Source: Hanstruepera marina (GTDB lineage: Bacteria; Bacteroidota; Bacteroidia; Flavobacteriales; Flavobacteriaceae). From it: 64,000 nucleotides of DNA. The stretch lies in NCBI RefSeq assembly GCF_019880635.1, contig NZ_JAINVX010000004.1:62001-126000 (forward strand), read 5' to 3'. The notes beneath the pieces are model-generated. The model saw only the letters and a list, made by a program, of their open reading frames with translations. It was not told where the DNA came from and searched no databases. Shown here piece after piece: positions 8,922-17,564 of the stretch (its first letter is position 1; each line of letters begins with the position of its first letter). Made by a program: the position numbers and the translations under genes.

Positions 8922-9528
8922 TCAGTTATTATATTTATTATTTGAAGAGCTTTTATACCTATAATGTCCTATGATTTTATAACTAAAAAGGCAATCCTCT
9001 AAAACTTGACCATTGCCTATATTGTGAACAATTAAGTAGCGCTTTCCATCGCTGGATTTTTTATTGACAACAATTCCAATATGGGTTAATGCTCCGCCTA
9101 AATTCCAACATACAATATCTCCAGGTTTGTAGTCATTTGCCAGTGTTGATATAGGCTTTTCGATACCTTTACGTGTAAAAAAAAGTCATTAAATTAGGTA
9201 CTCTACGATGGTCAATATTTTTATCAGTTGTTTTAAGTCCCCAAATTTTAGGATATACACTAAAATTCGCTTTCATATCTTCGTGAACTTCTTTTTGGAG
9301 GTCAACACCTATTTTCCGATAGGCACGAATCACGACATCTGTACAAACACCTTTGTTGCTTGGAACATCTCCATTAGGATAATCAATTGAAAAATAACTG
9401 GGATCATAAGTAACATTTTGCTTTGTCAGCTCCAAAGCACATTGAGATAAGTCAATTTGTTCAACTTCTGATTGAGCAAGACAAAAGCTAGTACTTAAAA
9501 AGAATAGTACAACACGTATTATGTTCAT
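8922..9528 (-). pseudogene. DUF1287 family secreted protein, frameshifted in a homopolymer
   Basis: The first part (119 residues from 9528) has a signal peptide, then YDPSYFSIDYPNGDVP, NKGVCTDVVIRAYRKIG and NIDHRRVPNLMTFF, all typical of DUF1287, an NlpC/P60-like group. The frame is lost at a run of eight T near 9177-9184 (coding strand). With seven T the protein would continue in register as TRKGIEKPIS, NDYKPGDIVCWNLGGALTHIG and RYLIVHNIGNG to a stop at 8922. One base therefore separates this from an intact gene of ~200 residues. The Cys/His/His catalytic set would be complete if the frame were restored. Confidence 0.85.
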
Positions 9529-9590
9529 ATGTTTCCTAACGACTCTTTATAGGATTTGTTGTATAAAAACTATGATTTAAAAATAGGATA

Positions 9591-10064
9591 TTAACCCTCA
9601 ACTATTTTTTTAAGAGTGCTTAAGGCTTTTGGCCATATGCCATTAAAATAGTCAATATAATCGTCAGCTGTATCCATTTCAACTGTTACAGTTGTAATAC
9701 CATTGCTTTCTTGAAACGAATAGTTTTCCAAACCTCCTGCCCAGCTGTCAACTTATTCACCAGAGGTTATTTCAGTATCCCCATCAAGTATGCCGTAGTG
9801 TCTAATAGATACGAATTCAAACGGTATATTTTCTGCAATTTCAGAAACCATTCCACCACGCTTGCCATTTTCATCTGTTCCAATAAAATAAATTTTAGCA
9901 CCTTTATTCCAACTGCCTTCATAAGTAGAAGTGGGATTAAATTCAGCTGTCCATTGTTCATATGTGGAGATATCATTTAACCCTAGCATAGTTTCATATA
10001 CTGTTTTAGAAGAGGCTTTTATATGTTCTTTAAATTCTATTTTTTTCATGAGTTCAAAATTCAA
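9591..10064 (-). pseudogene. SRPBCC/START-like (AHSA1-type) protein with in-frame stop
   Basis: The first 103 residues (starting MNFELMKKIEFK, or MKKIEFK at 10049) have the SRPBCC layout: KTVYETMLGLNDISTYEQW, then EFNPTSTYEGSWNKG. A TAA at 9753-9755 follows the codons for EITSGE. The same frame then goes on without a break as VDSWAGGLENYSF, TTVTVEMDTADDYIDYF and KALSTLKKIVEG to a stop at 9591. A single substitution (for example GAA or AAA to TAA) explains this. The whole would be ~157 residues, the usual length. Confidence 0.85.
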
Positions 10065-10128
10065 TTAGTGTAGCTATATGAAATGGTTTAATTAAAGGCC
10101 ATTGTGGTTCCAGAATAGTTACTCTGTA

Positions 10129-11304
10129 TTATTCTTTTAGTCTGTTGTATTGCTTTAGGGTTTCTATGAGTAAATCGTGAGGTAGGGCATAGGCCTTATT
10201 CCCATTAATGCCTTCCATAGTTTCAGCCGCTACCATGGCATTTATAATGGCTTCTTCAACAGCTTGTACAGTGGCTTCAAAAACGGGCATCAGTAAATCA
10301 TTTGACATAGTTTCTACAGTTCTCATTTCATCACGACTAAACGCATTTTCATTGGCTGTTGAAAATGCCAAGAATATATCTCCAGAGCCATTACTGCCAC
10401 GACCACCAACAATACCCACACCTAGAGGAATCCTCTGTGCAACTCTTTTTAATTGATGTGGTAATAAGGGTACATCTGTGGCGATTATTACTATAATAGA
10501 ACCGTCTCCTTCTTGTCTTCTTGATTGTGGAGGCGCTTTGTACTCATAGCCTAAGGTATCTTTTAATGCTATACCCACTGGAACACCGGCTATCGACAGG
10601 TTTCTTTTGGCGCCAAAATTAGACTGCACAATGGCACCAACCGTATAATCAGTACCTTTTATTTTAAAAACGCGTGACGATGTTCCGGTTCCACCTTTAA
10701 AACCCAAGCACATCATGCCTGTTCCGCCGCCAACATTACCTTCAGCTAGTTTTCCACCTGAAGCATTGTTAATGGCTTCCAAAACATGTTCTTCCTTGAC
10801 ATGAAACCCGTAAATATCATTTAAAAAGCCATCATAAGTTTCAGCTACTACTGGATACGTATACCACCAATCTTCACCATTGTACCAATCGGTGTCAACA
10901 TACCATTTCAATACAGCTTGTCTCACCTCTCCAACACTATTGGTATTTGTTATCATTATTGGAGTTTCCAAAAACCCAGACTCGGTTACCCAAGTTGTAC
11001 CGGTCATTTCTCCGTTGCCATTTAAACTATACCAATTGGCATAAACGGGACTGAATTTTTTAGCTTTTCCTCGCGGAAATAGGGCAGTAACACCAGTTCT
11101 AATTGGGCCTTTGCCAACAATGTTTTTACCTTCGCCAGAAATAATGGTGCTATACCCAACCTCAACTCCTTCTACATCGGTAATGGCATTGAAGGTTCCC
11201 GGTGTTCCCACAAACGGAATTCCTAAATCTCTTGCTCTGGGTTTTTGCCCGTAAAAATGTGAGCAAATAAACAGGGCTACAAATAATAAAATAGTATTTT
11301 TCAT
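10129..11304 (-). CDS. P1/DmpA (S58) family aminopeptidase, exported
   Basis: 391 residues with a signal peptide (MKNTILLFVALFICSHFYG). The body is that of the DmpA/BapA N-terminal-nucleophile family: an N-terminal GTPGTFNAITDVEGVEVGY, a GNVGGGTGMMCLGFKGGTGT stretch, and GGRGSNGSGDIF containing the expected autoprocessing Ser. Members cleave N-terminal D- or beta-amino-acid residues. The gene looks intact, unlike the three genes directly downstream of it. A lone transcription unit is likely, since 64 bp separate it from the SRPBCC pseudogene. The natural substrate is unknown. Confidence 0.87.
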   Translation of the reverse strand: MKNTILLFVALFICSHFYGQKPRARDLGIPFVGTPGTFNAITDVEGVEVGYSTIISGEGKNIVGKGPIRTGVTALFPRGKAKKFSPVYANWYSLNGNGEMTGTTWVTESGFLETPIMITNTNSVGEVRQAVLKWYVDTDWYNGEDWWYTYPVVAETYDGFLNDIYGFHVKEEHVLEAINNASGGKLAEGNVGGGTGMMCLGFKGGTGTSSRVFKIKGTDYTVGAIVQSNFGAKRNLSIAGVPVGIALKDTLGYEYKAPPQSRRQEGDGSIIVIIATDVPLLPHQLKRVAQRIPLGVGIVGGRGSNGSGDIFLAFSTANENAFSRDEMRTVETMSNDLLMPVFEATVQAVEEAIINAMVAAETMEGINGNKAYALPHDLLIETLKQYNRLKE

Positions 11305-11410
11305 ATAGGCTGGTTTTTAAAAGTTCATATATTATTAGCAACAGTATATTAGTAAGGGTTTTTCTACTTATGCTTAAATATAAAAGCTTTAGAAGAAATA
11401 CTCATTATGG

Positions 11411-12343
11411 TTATAGTCTTTCAAAGTTTTTTGCGGCTAATATTATATCATTATTTAATTCATATTCTTTACAAAGTTCATTCATTTTTTTTCTAAATGC
11501 TGTTTTATAATAATTCGGCATTTCTGTACTGTTGGCAAAAAACCTTTCATATTTCTCTTTTAATTCAGGATAATGCTTATTAATCACATTTTGCATTAAT
11601 GTTTTACTATGTGCCTTCCCATTTCCGAATAATGTAATTGTTGCAGGCAAGATATAATGAACGTTCATTTGTTTGAATTTGGAAAATGCTAAATGGAGCT
11701 GCTCTGTTGTATCCGAAATATAAGGAATCAAAGGCATCAGATTTATACCTGATAGAAATCCTTGATTAAGTGTCTTTTGAACTGCTATGATTCTTTGGGT
11801 CGGAGGTGTTGCTCCTGGTTCAAAGATTTTAGCAACTTCATCGTTAAGTGTCGAAAATGAAAAACTGACAATAACCCCTTTGTTGAGTTGTTTTAGATCT
11901 GTTGGTAAAATAGCATTTTGTTCTATTTGTTTTAAGAGATCAAAATCTCGTTCAATTAAATCTGATTTTGTAATGATATGAACAGGAAATTTATGTTTAA
12001 GAATGATCGCTAAAGCCTGTCTTGTCAGTTCATATTTTTTTTCAATTTGAATGTATGGGTCGGTTACAGAAGATAAAACGATAATTCCATATTGGTTTTT
12101 CTTCGCTCGATTGGTCAATTGCCTGTCCAAAATTTCAATGGCGTTTGTTTTAACAGCCAGACTTGATTCAAGATTGGTTCCATATTTACTTCCCCTTATA
12201 TAGCAATACAGACAGTTAAAGGAACAACTACTATACGGATTAAATGTATAGTCATCCAAAAACCATTTATCTCTTTTCTTGGTTTTGTTGAGAACCGACT
12301 TAACTTCAATTTCTTTTGGCATATTCGTTTCGGTTAAGTCCAA
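11411..12343 (-). CDS. SPL-family radical SAM protein
   Basis: 310 residues with the radical SAM cluster motif CSFNCLYCY (CX3CX2C) in the context FNPYSSCSFNCLYCYIRGSKYG. This is diagnostic of the spore-photoproduct-lyase-like / Rv2578c group. It also has VLSSVTDPYIQIEKKYELTR and a TKSDLIERD strand. Its 5' end overlaps the DNA-alkylation-repair gene by 38 bases; a second ATG at 12322 would cut the overlap to 17. The tight overlap implies co-expression and perhaps a shared role in nucleic-acid repair or modification. That role is inference. Confidence 0.85.
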   Translation of the reverse strand: MDLTETNMPKEIEVKSVLNKTKKRDKWFLDDYTFNPYSSCSFNCLYCYIRGSKYGTNLESSLAVKTNAIEILDRQLTNRAKKNQYGIIVLSSVTDPYIQIEKKYELTRQALAIILKHKFPVHIITKSDLIERDFDLLKQIEQNAILPTDLKQLNKGVIVSFSFSTLNDEVAKIFEPGATPPTQRIIAVQKTLNQGFLSGINLMPLIPYISDTTEQLHLAFSKFKQMNVHYILPATITLFGNGKAHSKTLMQNVINKHYPELKEKYERFFANSTEMPNYYKTAFRKKMNELCKEYELNNDIILAAKNFERL

Positions 12344-13028
12344 TTGAAATTTTTGTTCTGAACCAGTTCGCTACCATTTCTTTGTTCTGAACTTCCTTAT
12401 CAAATTGGTCAATAATTTCCGGGTGGAATTTTGCAGTTGTTTTTGCGGCCCAACCAACGCCTTGCCTTATTTCTTTGTCCCTTGTATTAGCCATCGAAAG
12501 AAGAATAGGAAACACTAATGCAACGTTTTCCTTATCCAATCCTTTTTTAATGGAATAGTGGATGCCCGCTCCTAATGCCCGCACTACCCAATTTGCTGAA
12601 TGCCTGGAAAGTTTTTTTATCTGCGGAATAGTCTTTTCAGGATTGTTAAGTAAAGCATAACCATAAACTCTTTCTCCAATAATATCACATACATACCACA
12701 CGTCAGCCCGAGATATGTATTCGGTAGCTTTTTTTATGGATTGTTCAAAACAGGTGTTAAGTCTATTCTGTAAAATAATTCCAAGAATTACATTTCCTCC
12801 TTCCGTTTTTAGTTCCTCGATTTTATTACAAAGATCAATATGTTCTTCTTGTTTTACTTTTTGGTATAATTCATCTCCACAAAATTCTAACAAAGGAAAT
12901 TTTATTTTTTTTGTTAAAATATAATTTTCCATTTCTAGCAAGCAGGCATTCAATCCTTTGGATTCGTATTCTTTTGTGCAAATATTTATTAATTCCTTTA
13001 TTTCAGATTTCCTAGTTACAACTTGCAT
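12306..13028 (-). CDS. DNA alkylation repair (AlkD-like, HEAT-repeat) protein
   Basis: 240 residues, almost entirely helical, with the pattern of AlkD-like HEAT-repeat glycosylases: ADVWYVCDIIGERVYG, HSANWVVRALGAGIHYSIKKG and DKEIRQGVGWAAKTTAKFHPEII. The WFRTKISIGL C terminus is typical of the cytoplasmic group named DNA alkylation repair protein. AlkD proper removes bulky alkylated bases. Whether this divergent member is catalytic cannot be judged without the aligned Trp/Asp/Arg set. It overlaps the radical SAM gene downstream. Confidence 0.75.
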   Translation of the reverse strand: MQVVTRKSEIKELINICTKEYESKGLNACLLEMENYILTKKIKFPLLEFCGDELYQKVKQEEHIDLCNKIEELKTEGGNVILGIILQNRLNTCFEQSIKKATEYISRADVWYVCDIIGERVYGYALLNNPEKTIPQIKKLSRHSANWVVRALGAGIHYSIKKGLDKENVALVFPILLSMANTRDKEIRQGVGWAAKTTAKFHPEIIDQFDKEVQNKEMVANWFRTKISIGLNRNEYAKRN

Positions 13029-13181
13029 TAAGGCTTGTTTTAGTTGAAGCTAATGATTTTGAATGTAATTGTTTTCAAAAAATCAATTATGTTTTTTACT
13101 GAGATTAAAGATAAAAAAATACAAGGACATTCTTTACTGAAAATCAACCCATAAGGATTGTGTAACATGTTATAGGCAGCG

Positions 13182-14021
13182 TTATTCCAATTCTATGAGT
13201 ACAGGTAAGTGATCTGATAAATAATTAGAATTCTTCATTTTATCATCAATATGGCGATAGGTAGTGACTTTTAGGTTTTTTACAAATAGATAATCAATAC
13301 GTTTTTCAGCAAGGGTATTTTTATCAAACCCCGTAAATGTACCTGCTGGTCCATAAATACCATGGCTTGATTTTTCAGAAGCGTCTCCAAATGCGTTTGT
13401 TAGTATTGTAATGGTTTGGCTATTTGGTTCTGAATTAAAATCCCCCATCAATATTACCGGATAATCATTGGTATTAACTTCTCTAATTTTTTTCAGTATG
13501 AGTTCCGATGATTTTTCTCGGGCTAATTTGCCTATATGGTCATAATGCGTATTAAATATCCAAACATTTTTCTTGGTACTTTTATCTTTAAACAAACCAT
13601 AAGTACATATACGTTCCATAGAGGCATCCCATCCAACGGAAACCGTGTCAGGTCTTTCAGAAAGCCAGAAGGTTGATGACTTAATTAGTGATAACTTATT
13701 ATGATTGTAATAAATGGCACTAAATTCGCCTTTTTCCAATCCATCATCCCGTCCTAAACCTATTCTCGAGTATTCTGTTAATTGTGCGTCTAGATAATGT
13801 AATTGATGTATTAACCCTTCTTGTATACCCAGTACATCGGGTTTATAATAGCTTATTAAATGTGTTAGTTCCAGCTTTCTATTATCCCATGCGTTCAAAC
13901 CATCTTCAGGGTTATCATAGCGAATATTATAGGTCATTATTTTTTTTAATTGACCATATATCTGATTATGGAGTCCTGTTATAAGTAAAAAACATAAGAG
14001 TACTTTATAAATAGTATGCAT
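13182..14021 (-). CDS. Endonuclease/exonuclease/phosphatase (EEP) family exported hydrolase
   Basis: 279 residues with a signal peptide (MHTIYKVLLCFLLITGL...YG). The EEP fold motifs are all there: MTYNIRYDNPEDGLNAWDNRK, DVLGIQEGL (metal-binding Glu), FNTHYDHIG, VILMGDFNSEPNSQ (Asp/Asn) and the final LSDHLPVLIELE (Asp/His). This set is complete, so the enzyme should be active as a Mg-dependent phosphodiesterase on the cell exterior. Choice between DNA, phosphoinositide or sphingomyelin-like substrates is not possible from the sequence. Confidence 0.87.
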   Translation of the reverse strand: MHTIYKVLLCFLLITGLHNQIYGQLKKIMTYNIRYDNPEDGLNAWDNRKLELTHLISYYKPDVLGIQEGLIHQLHYLDAQLTEYSRIGLGRDDGLEKGEFSAIYYNHNKLSLIKSSTFWLSERPDTVSVGWDASMERICTYGLFKDKSTKKNVWIFNTHYDHIGKLAREKSSELILKKIREVNTNDYPVILMGDFNSEPNSQTITILTNAFGDASEKSSHGIYGPAGTFTGFDKNTLAEKRIDYLFVKNLKVTTYRHIDDKMKNSNYLSDHLPVLIELE

Positions 14022-14060
14022 AGTGTTTTATTGAGTTATGACTTATAGATTAGTTAAGGA

Positions 14061-14117
14061 AAATATGCAATAATCTTTCATTTAAAATTAAGCCACAATT
14101 AATTTTACACGTTGTTA
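14061..14117. repeat. Dispersed intergenic repeat, copy A
   Basis: An AT-rich ~57-bp block containing CAATAATCTTT, ATTTAAAA, AGCCA and ACACGTTGTT in fixed order. It matches copy B (16324-16381) at roughly four of five positions, in the same orientation. It sits directly 3' of the DUF6090 gene and 5' of the EEP gene. Confidence 0.7.
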
Positions 14118-14131
14118 AACTTTCGCTATTT

Positions 14132-15184
14132 TTATTTATTATCAGTCTCTTTGATAGTATATAAAACATGATTTAGTTGGTTAGCTTCAAATTTATACCC
14201 ACTTATTTCTTGAAGGCTATTAGTTCTGAACTCAATTGATACTTTTATACCATCAAATTCTGAGTTAAACAATTTATTTTCTTTATGAAAAAAGTCTACA
14301 AAAGTTCGAGGGTTTTTTATTGGGTAAATGCGTAAAAAATTGTCATGTGCTTTTACAGAAAAAAGTTCATCTACTTCCATTCCCAAAGCCTCACCTTCTA
14401 TTTTGTTTATTTTATAAGAACCTTCATATTTTTCCAATTCTTTCTTATTGATTTCCGAAAAATTAGGGTCTTCAATGATTTTCAAGTCAGTCCTTATTGT
14501 TTCAAGCCTAGGAATATAAATCTTAAGGCTAGGAATATAGTTATTATAAACACGATTATAGCCAGTGGCTACTCGGTTTTTGTATTCCATACTTGTAAGA
14601 AAATAATTTTGTAAATTTTTACTACTGTTATCTTTCATTATGGTTTTACTGATAAATTCTGGGTACCATATGTACTTATCTTGAAATATAGCCTGAAGTT
14701 GTTTTCCCTGTTCGTCTAATTCTTTTTCATGGCGTAAGATGCTAGTATTTTCCATAAGGTCATACGTATTGATAATACGTAAGGAAAGTTCATCTTTAAC
14801 GTTTAAATCTTTTAATTGCTGAATTCCTGTATTATTTAAATTAGTACGAGGCATAATAGTTAATAACCTTGAAAGACCAACATCGAAAAGGTCAGCACTC
14901 ATCGAATCATTCATTACTTTCTTAAAAATGGGTTCCTTTTCTTTCCAAAAAATTAATGCCGAATTTAAGTCTCTTATATCATTATCAATGTCAAGTATTA
15001 TTCGCTGATGTGTTTCTGAAAGTTCGTTTTTCTGTTTTCTAGATTCATTCCAATTATTAATCTGTAGTGCAATTAATATTCCAATAACCACAAGAATAAT
15101 TTCTCCAATTGCATATTTCAAATACTTTCCAGTTTTTCCTTCTGACAGTAAATTTTGTCTAATTTTTCTAAAGAATTTTATCAT
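14132..15184 (-). CDS. DUF6090 family membrane-anchored protein
   Basis: 350 residues. The first 50 (MIKFFRKIRQNLLSEGKTGKY, then YAIGEIILVVIGILIALQIN) are the hallmark of DUF6090 proteins, which are common in flavobacteria: a basic juxtamembrane segment and one membrane helix with the rest outside the cytoplasm. The soluble part is helical with a possible coiled coil near residues 130-160, then a beta-rich end. No catalytic motif is visible. The gene stands alone between a repeat copy (3') and the flavodoxin gene (5'), as in a gene cassette. Confidence 0.85.
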   Translation of the reverse strand: MIKFFRKIRQNLLSEGKTGKYLKYAIGEIILVVIGILIALQINNWNESRKQKNELSETHQRIILDIDNDIRDLNSALIFWKEKEPIFKKVMNDSMSADLFDVGLSRLLTIMPRTNLNNTGIQQLKDLNVKDELSLRIINTYDLMENTSILRHEKELDEQGKQLQAIFQDKYIWYPEFISKTIMKDNSSKNLQNYFLTSMEYKNRVATGYNRVYNNYIPSLKIYIPRLETIRTDLKIIEDPNFSEINKKELEKYEGSYKINKIEGEALGMEVDELFSVKAHDNFLRIYPIKNPRTFVDFFHKENKLFNSEFDGIKVSIEFRTNSLQEISGYKFEANQLNHVLYTIKETDNK

Positions 15185-15336
15185 TGGTTATTGATTGGTT
15201 ATAATGAAGCACAAAGTGTTTGTGTATGATTTTGTTGCGTGAAAATCCACTATAATTTTCTGCCAAAACCTAAAGATAGCAAATTGCTATGACACGAGGA
15301 TCAAATGCCAAGCAATACAATTCAATATCAGGAGCT

Positions 15337-15843
15337 TTATAGTTTCTCTATGAATAGGTTTAATTCTTTCTGTAAAGATTCTGATATTGTTTCGTTTTCC
15401 AGCCAAGTATGAAAATTACCCAAATAACACATACCTAAATAGTTGGCACTTTCTACAAAGGGCATTTCAAATCCTTTTTTTAATTCTGAATCCGAACCGC
15501 AACTTATCACACCCATTGCTTTTCCTCTTAATTTTCTTCCAAGCTCTTTTTCAATTTTTAAACAGTCAGCTATTCGGTCAAAGAAATTTTTCATAATTCC
15601 ACTCATGGAATACCAGTATACAGGCGTTGCAAAAATTATGGTGTCATATTTATTGACTATTTCGTTCATTATAGGTATAAAATCATCATCCTGATTTTTG
15701 AAATCATAGTCAAAATTGGAGATGTTTTTCGATTTCAAGTCTATAATATCAAACCCTGTCTTCTTTGTTATAAAAGTTACAATCTTGTTTGTGTTTCCTT
15801 GGCTTCTAGAACTACCTTGAATAATTACACCGTGTTTATGCAT
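15337..15843 (-). CDS. Flavodoxin-fold NAD(P)H-dependent FMN reductase/oxidoreductase
   Basis: 168 residues with the FMN phosphate loop GSSRSQGNTNKI at the N terminus and the flavin-side motif ATPVYWYSMSGIMKNFFDR, typical of NADPH-dependent FMN reductase / NAD(P)H oxidoreductase proteins. Cytoplasmic. It lies 77 bp downstream of an HxlR-type regulator in the same direction. That pairing is common in bacteria, where the regulator senses quinones or electrophiles and controls a detoxifying reductase. That role is inferred here. Confidence 0.85.
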   Translation of the reverse strand: MHKHGVIIQGSSRSQGNTNKIVTFITKKTGFDIIDLKSKNISNFDYDFKNQDDDFIPIMNEIVNKYDTIIFATPVYWYSMSGIMKNFFDRIADCLKIEKELGRKLRGKAMGVISCGSDSELKKGFEMPFVESANYLGMCYLGNFHTWLENETISESLQKELNLFIEKL

Positions 15844-15920
15844 TTTTTAATGTATTTAGTTAATACGGCAAAACTATGGTGTTTAATTAGGTAATCAAAT
15901 AAGGGGTAAATTTTGCCCTA

Positions 15921-16238
15921 TTAAAGATTATCTCCAAATTTTGAAAGTTCGTTAAAAACTGGAGAAAGTTTAATTCCCAAGGGAGTGATTGAATATTCGG
16001 TTTTTTTGGGGAATTGATTATACTCTTTTTTTTCAATTAGTTTATCTTCAATCATTTCCTTTAGCTGTTGGGTTAATGCTCTTTTAGAAGCTTCAGGTAA
16101 TCCTTTTTGTATATCTTTTAATCGTAAAGTTGTTTTTAGAAGTCCGCTTAATATAGCTGGCTTCCATTTACCAGAAATTACATTTAGAGTTTTTTCTATT
16201 GAGCAATCATTTTTTAATGGAGTCTTTCGTTCGTACAA
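15921..16238 (-). CDS. HxlR-family transcriptional regulator
   Basis: 105 residues forming a winged-helix HxlR domain: CSIEKTLNVISGKWKPAILSGL, then KGLPEASKRALTQQLKEM as recognition helix region and a wing ending KKTEYSITPLG. Cys12 precedes the first helix at the place of the redox-sensing Cys of YodB/HypR-type members, so thiol-based sensing is possible. It is upstream of, and co-directional with, the flavodoxin-fold reductase gene, the probable target. No operator could be defined. Confidence 0.88.
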   Translation of the reverse strand: MYERKTPLKNDCSIEKTLNVISGKWKPAILSGLLKTTLRLKDIQKGLPEASKRALTQQLKEMIEDKLIEKKEYNQFPKKTEYSITPLGIKLSPVFNELSKFGDNL

Positions 16239-16323
16239 TTTAGTATTGTTTTGAGGTATGTAACAAGTTGTGTTTGCTATTAGAAAATCTACGCGGTTAT
16301 ACAGTTATTGTAATTGCTTTTAT

Positions 16324-16381
16324 AAATATACAATAATCTTTAATTTAAAAATTTAGCCATAATGAGGTATACACGTTGTTG
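16324..16381. repeat. Dispersed intergenic repeat, copy B
   Basis: Same ~57-bp unit as copy A (14061-14117) and same orientation: CAATAATCTTT, ATTTAAAA, AGCCA and a terminal ACACGTTGTT. It ends 11 bases before the 3' end of the cytochrome c peroxidase gene and lies upstream of HxlR. The two copies enclose the DUF6090, reductase and HxlR genes. Confidence 0.7.
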
Positions 16382-16391
16382 TAGTCAGTTT

Positions 16392-17564
16392 TTATTCAAA
16401 TGGGTCACTCCATTTTTCCTCCAAACTTACGCTATTATCTGTCAATGTCTTTAAGAATGCTACTAAAGCGGATTTTTCAGCATCTGTAAAATTCAGTTGA
16501 ACAGGATTACCATTGTCATCTGTTAATGCTGGTGATAGTGTGGGATGAGCTTGTATTCCACTATTGTAATGCTCCACAACTTCTTCTAAAGTTGCAAATC
16601 TTCCATCGTGCATGTAAGGTGCTGTAAGTTCAATATTTCGCAATGTTGTAGTTTTAAAACGACTTTCAAAGATTGGGTTATTGAAAACTGCTCCAGCGCC
16701 TTCGTCTGTTGTTGCTAAATCAAGTCCATTGTTTTGTGGGCCTGGATTTGCACTAACAAATGCTTCTGTTGTATGGCAGCCAAAGCAAGCACCACCTCCA
16801 TTTGGGATAGTCTGAAAAAATAAATTTTTACCTAAATTTTCTTCATCTGTGAAGTTTGGGAAATTTGCTCCAGGTGAAGCAGATAAAGCTCTTCCTTCAT
16901 CGTATTTACTCGAATAACTTACAATACTTCTTACGAATTGGGATAAAGCTCTTGAAATTCTATCGCTATTAATGTCTTGTGAACCAAATGCGTTTTCAAA
17001 TAATTCAGGATAAAAATCCTGCTCTTGCACTGCATTTACCACTTGTTCTAAAGTCATTCCCATTTCTACTGGGTCTTGAAAAGGTTGCAGGACTTGTTCT
17101 TCTAAAGTACTTGCTCTTTCGTCCCAAAAAAAACGACCTCTTTGATAAAACCTTGAATTTATTAAAGTCATTGAATGGCGTCCTGTAAACCCACCATCAA
17201 AGCCAACACTCAAAACAGCATCATCTGAAAAACCTTTGTCCTGTTTATGGCAGGATGCACAAGCTATAGTTCTGTTAGCACTTAAACTTTTATCATAAAA
17301 AAGTACTCGACCTAAAGTTGCACCTTCATTGGTTATAGGGTTGTCATTTGGCGTATTGTCTAATCCATTAATAGATGTTGGCAAAGGTTGTCCTGGCACA
17401 TCATTAGTAAAATGACTTGGTAAGTTTAAATTGATATAATCAAATGTTTCATCAGGAATATTGATAACATTATTTTCAATCGGAACGTAATTTTCATCAT
17501 CGCTACAAGAAACTAATCCAAAAATTAGGAATAGAAAAATAATGCTGAAAGTTGGTTTAATCAT
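16392..17564 (-). CDS. Di-heme cytochrome c peroxidase (CCP/MauG family), lipoprotein
   Basis: 390 residues starting with a lipoprotein signal (MIKPTFSIIFLFLIFGLVSC, SDDE after the Cys). Two c-type heme motifs are present, CASCHKQ and CFGCHTT, in the spacing of bacterial di-heme peroxidases. The N-terminal block includes EGATLGRVLFYDKSLSANRTIAC and the C-terminal block includes LTAPYMHDGRFATLEEVVEHYN. It should reduce hydrogen peroxide in the periplasm, or perform a MauG-like oxidation. Upstream of the start lies a 600-bp non-coding stretch. Confidence 0.9.
   Translation of the reverse strand: MIKPTFSIIFLFLIFGLVSCSDDENYVPIENNVINIPDETFDYINLNLPSHFTNDVPGQPLPTSINGLDNTPNDNPITNEGATLGRVLFYDKSLSANRTIACASCHKQDKGFSDDAVLSVGFDGGFTGRHSMTLINSRFYQRGRFFWDERASTLEEQVLQPFQDPVEMGMTLEQVVNAVQEQDFYPELFENAFGSQDINSDRISRALSQFVRSIVSYSSKYDEGRALSASPGANFPNFTDEENLGKNLFFQTIPNGGGACFGCHTTEAFVSANPGPQNNGLDLATTDEGAGAVFNNPIFESRFKTTTLRNIELTAPYMHDGRFATLEEVVEHYNSGIQAHPTLSPALTDDNGNPVQLNFTDAEKSALVAFLKTLTDNSVSLEEKWSDPFE

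Noticed and set aside
8535-10064. Interpretation of the three broken genes as one assembly error
   Set aside because: One lesion is a nonsense substitution and two are indels at different places; a single error cannot produce all three. An independent sequence is still needed for certainty.
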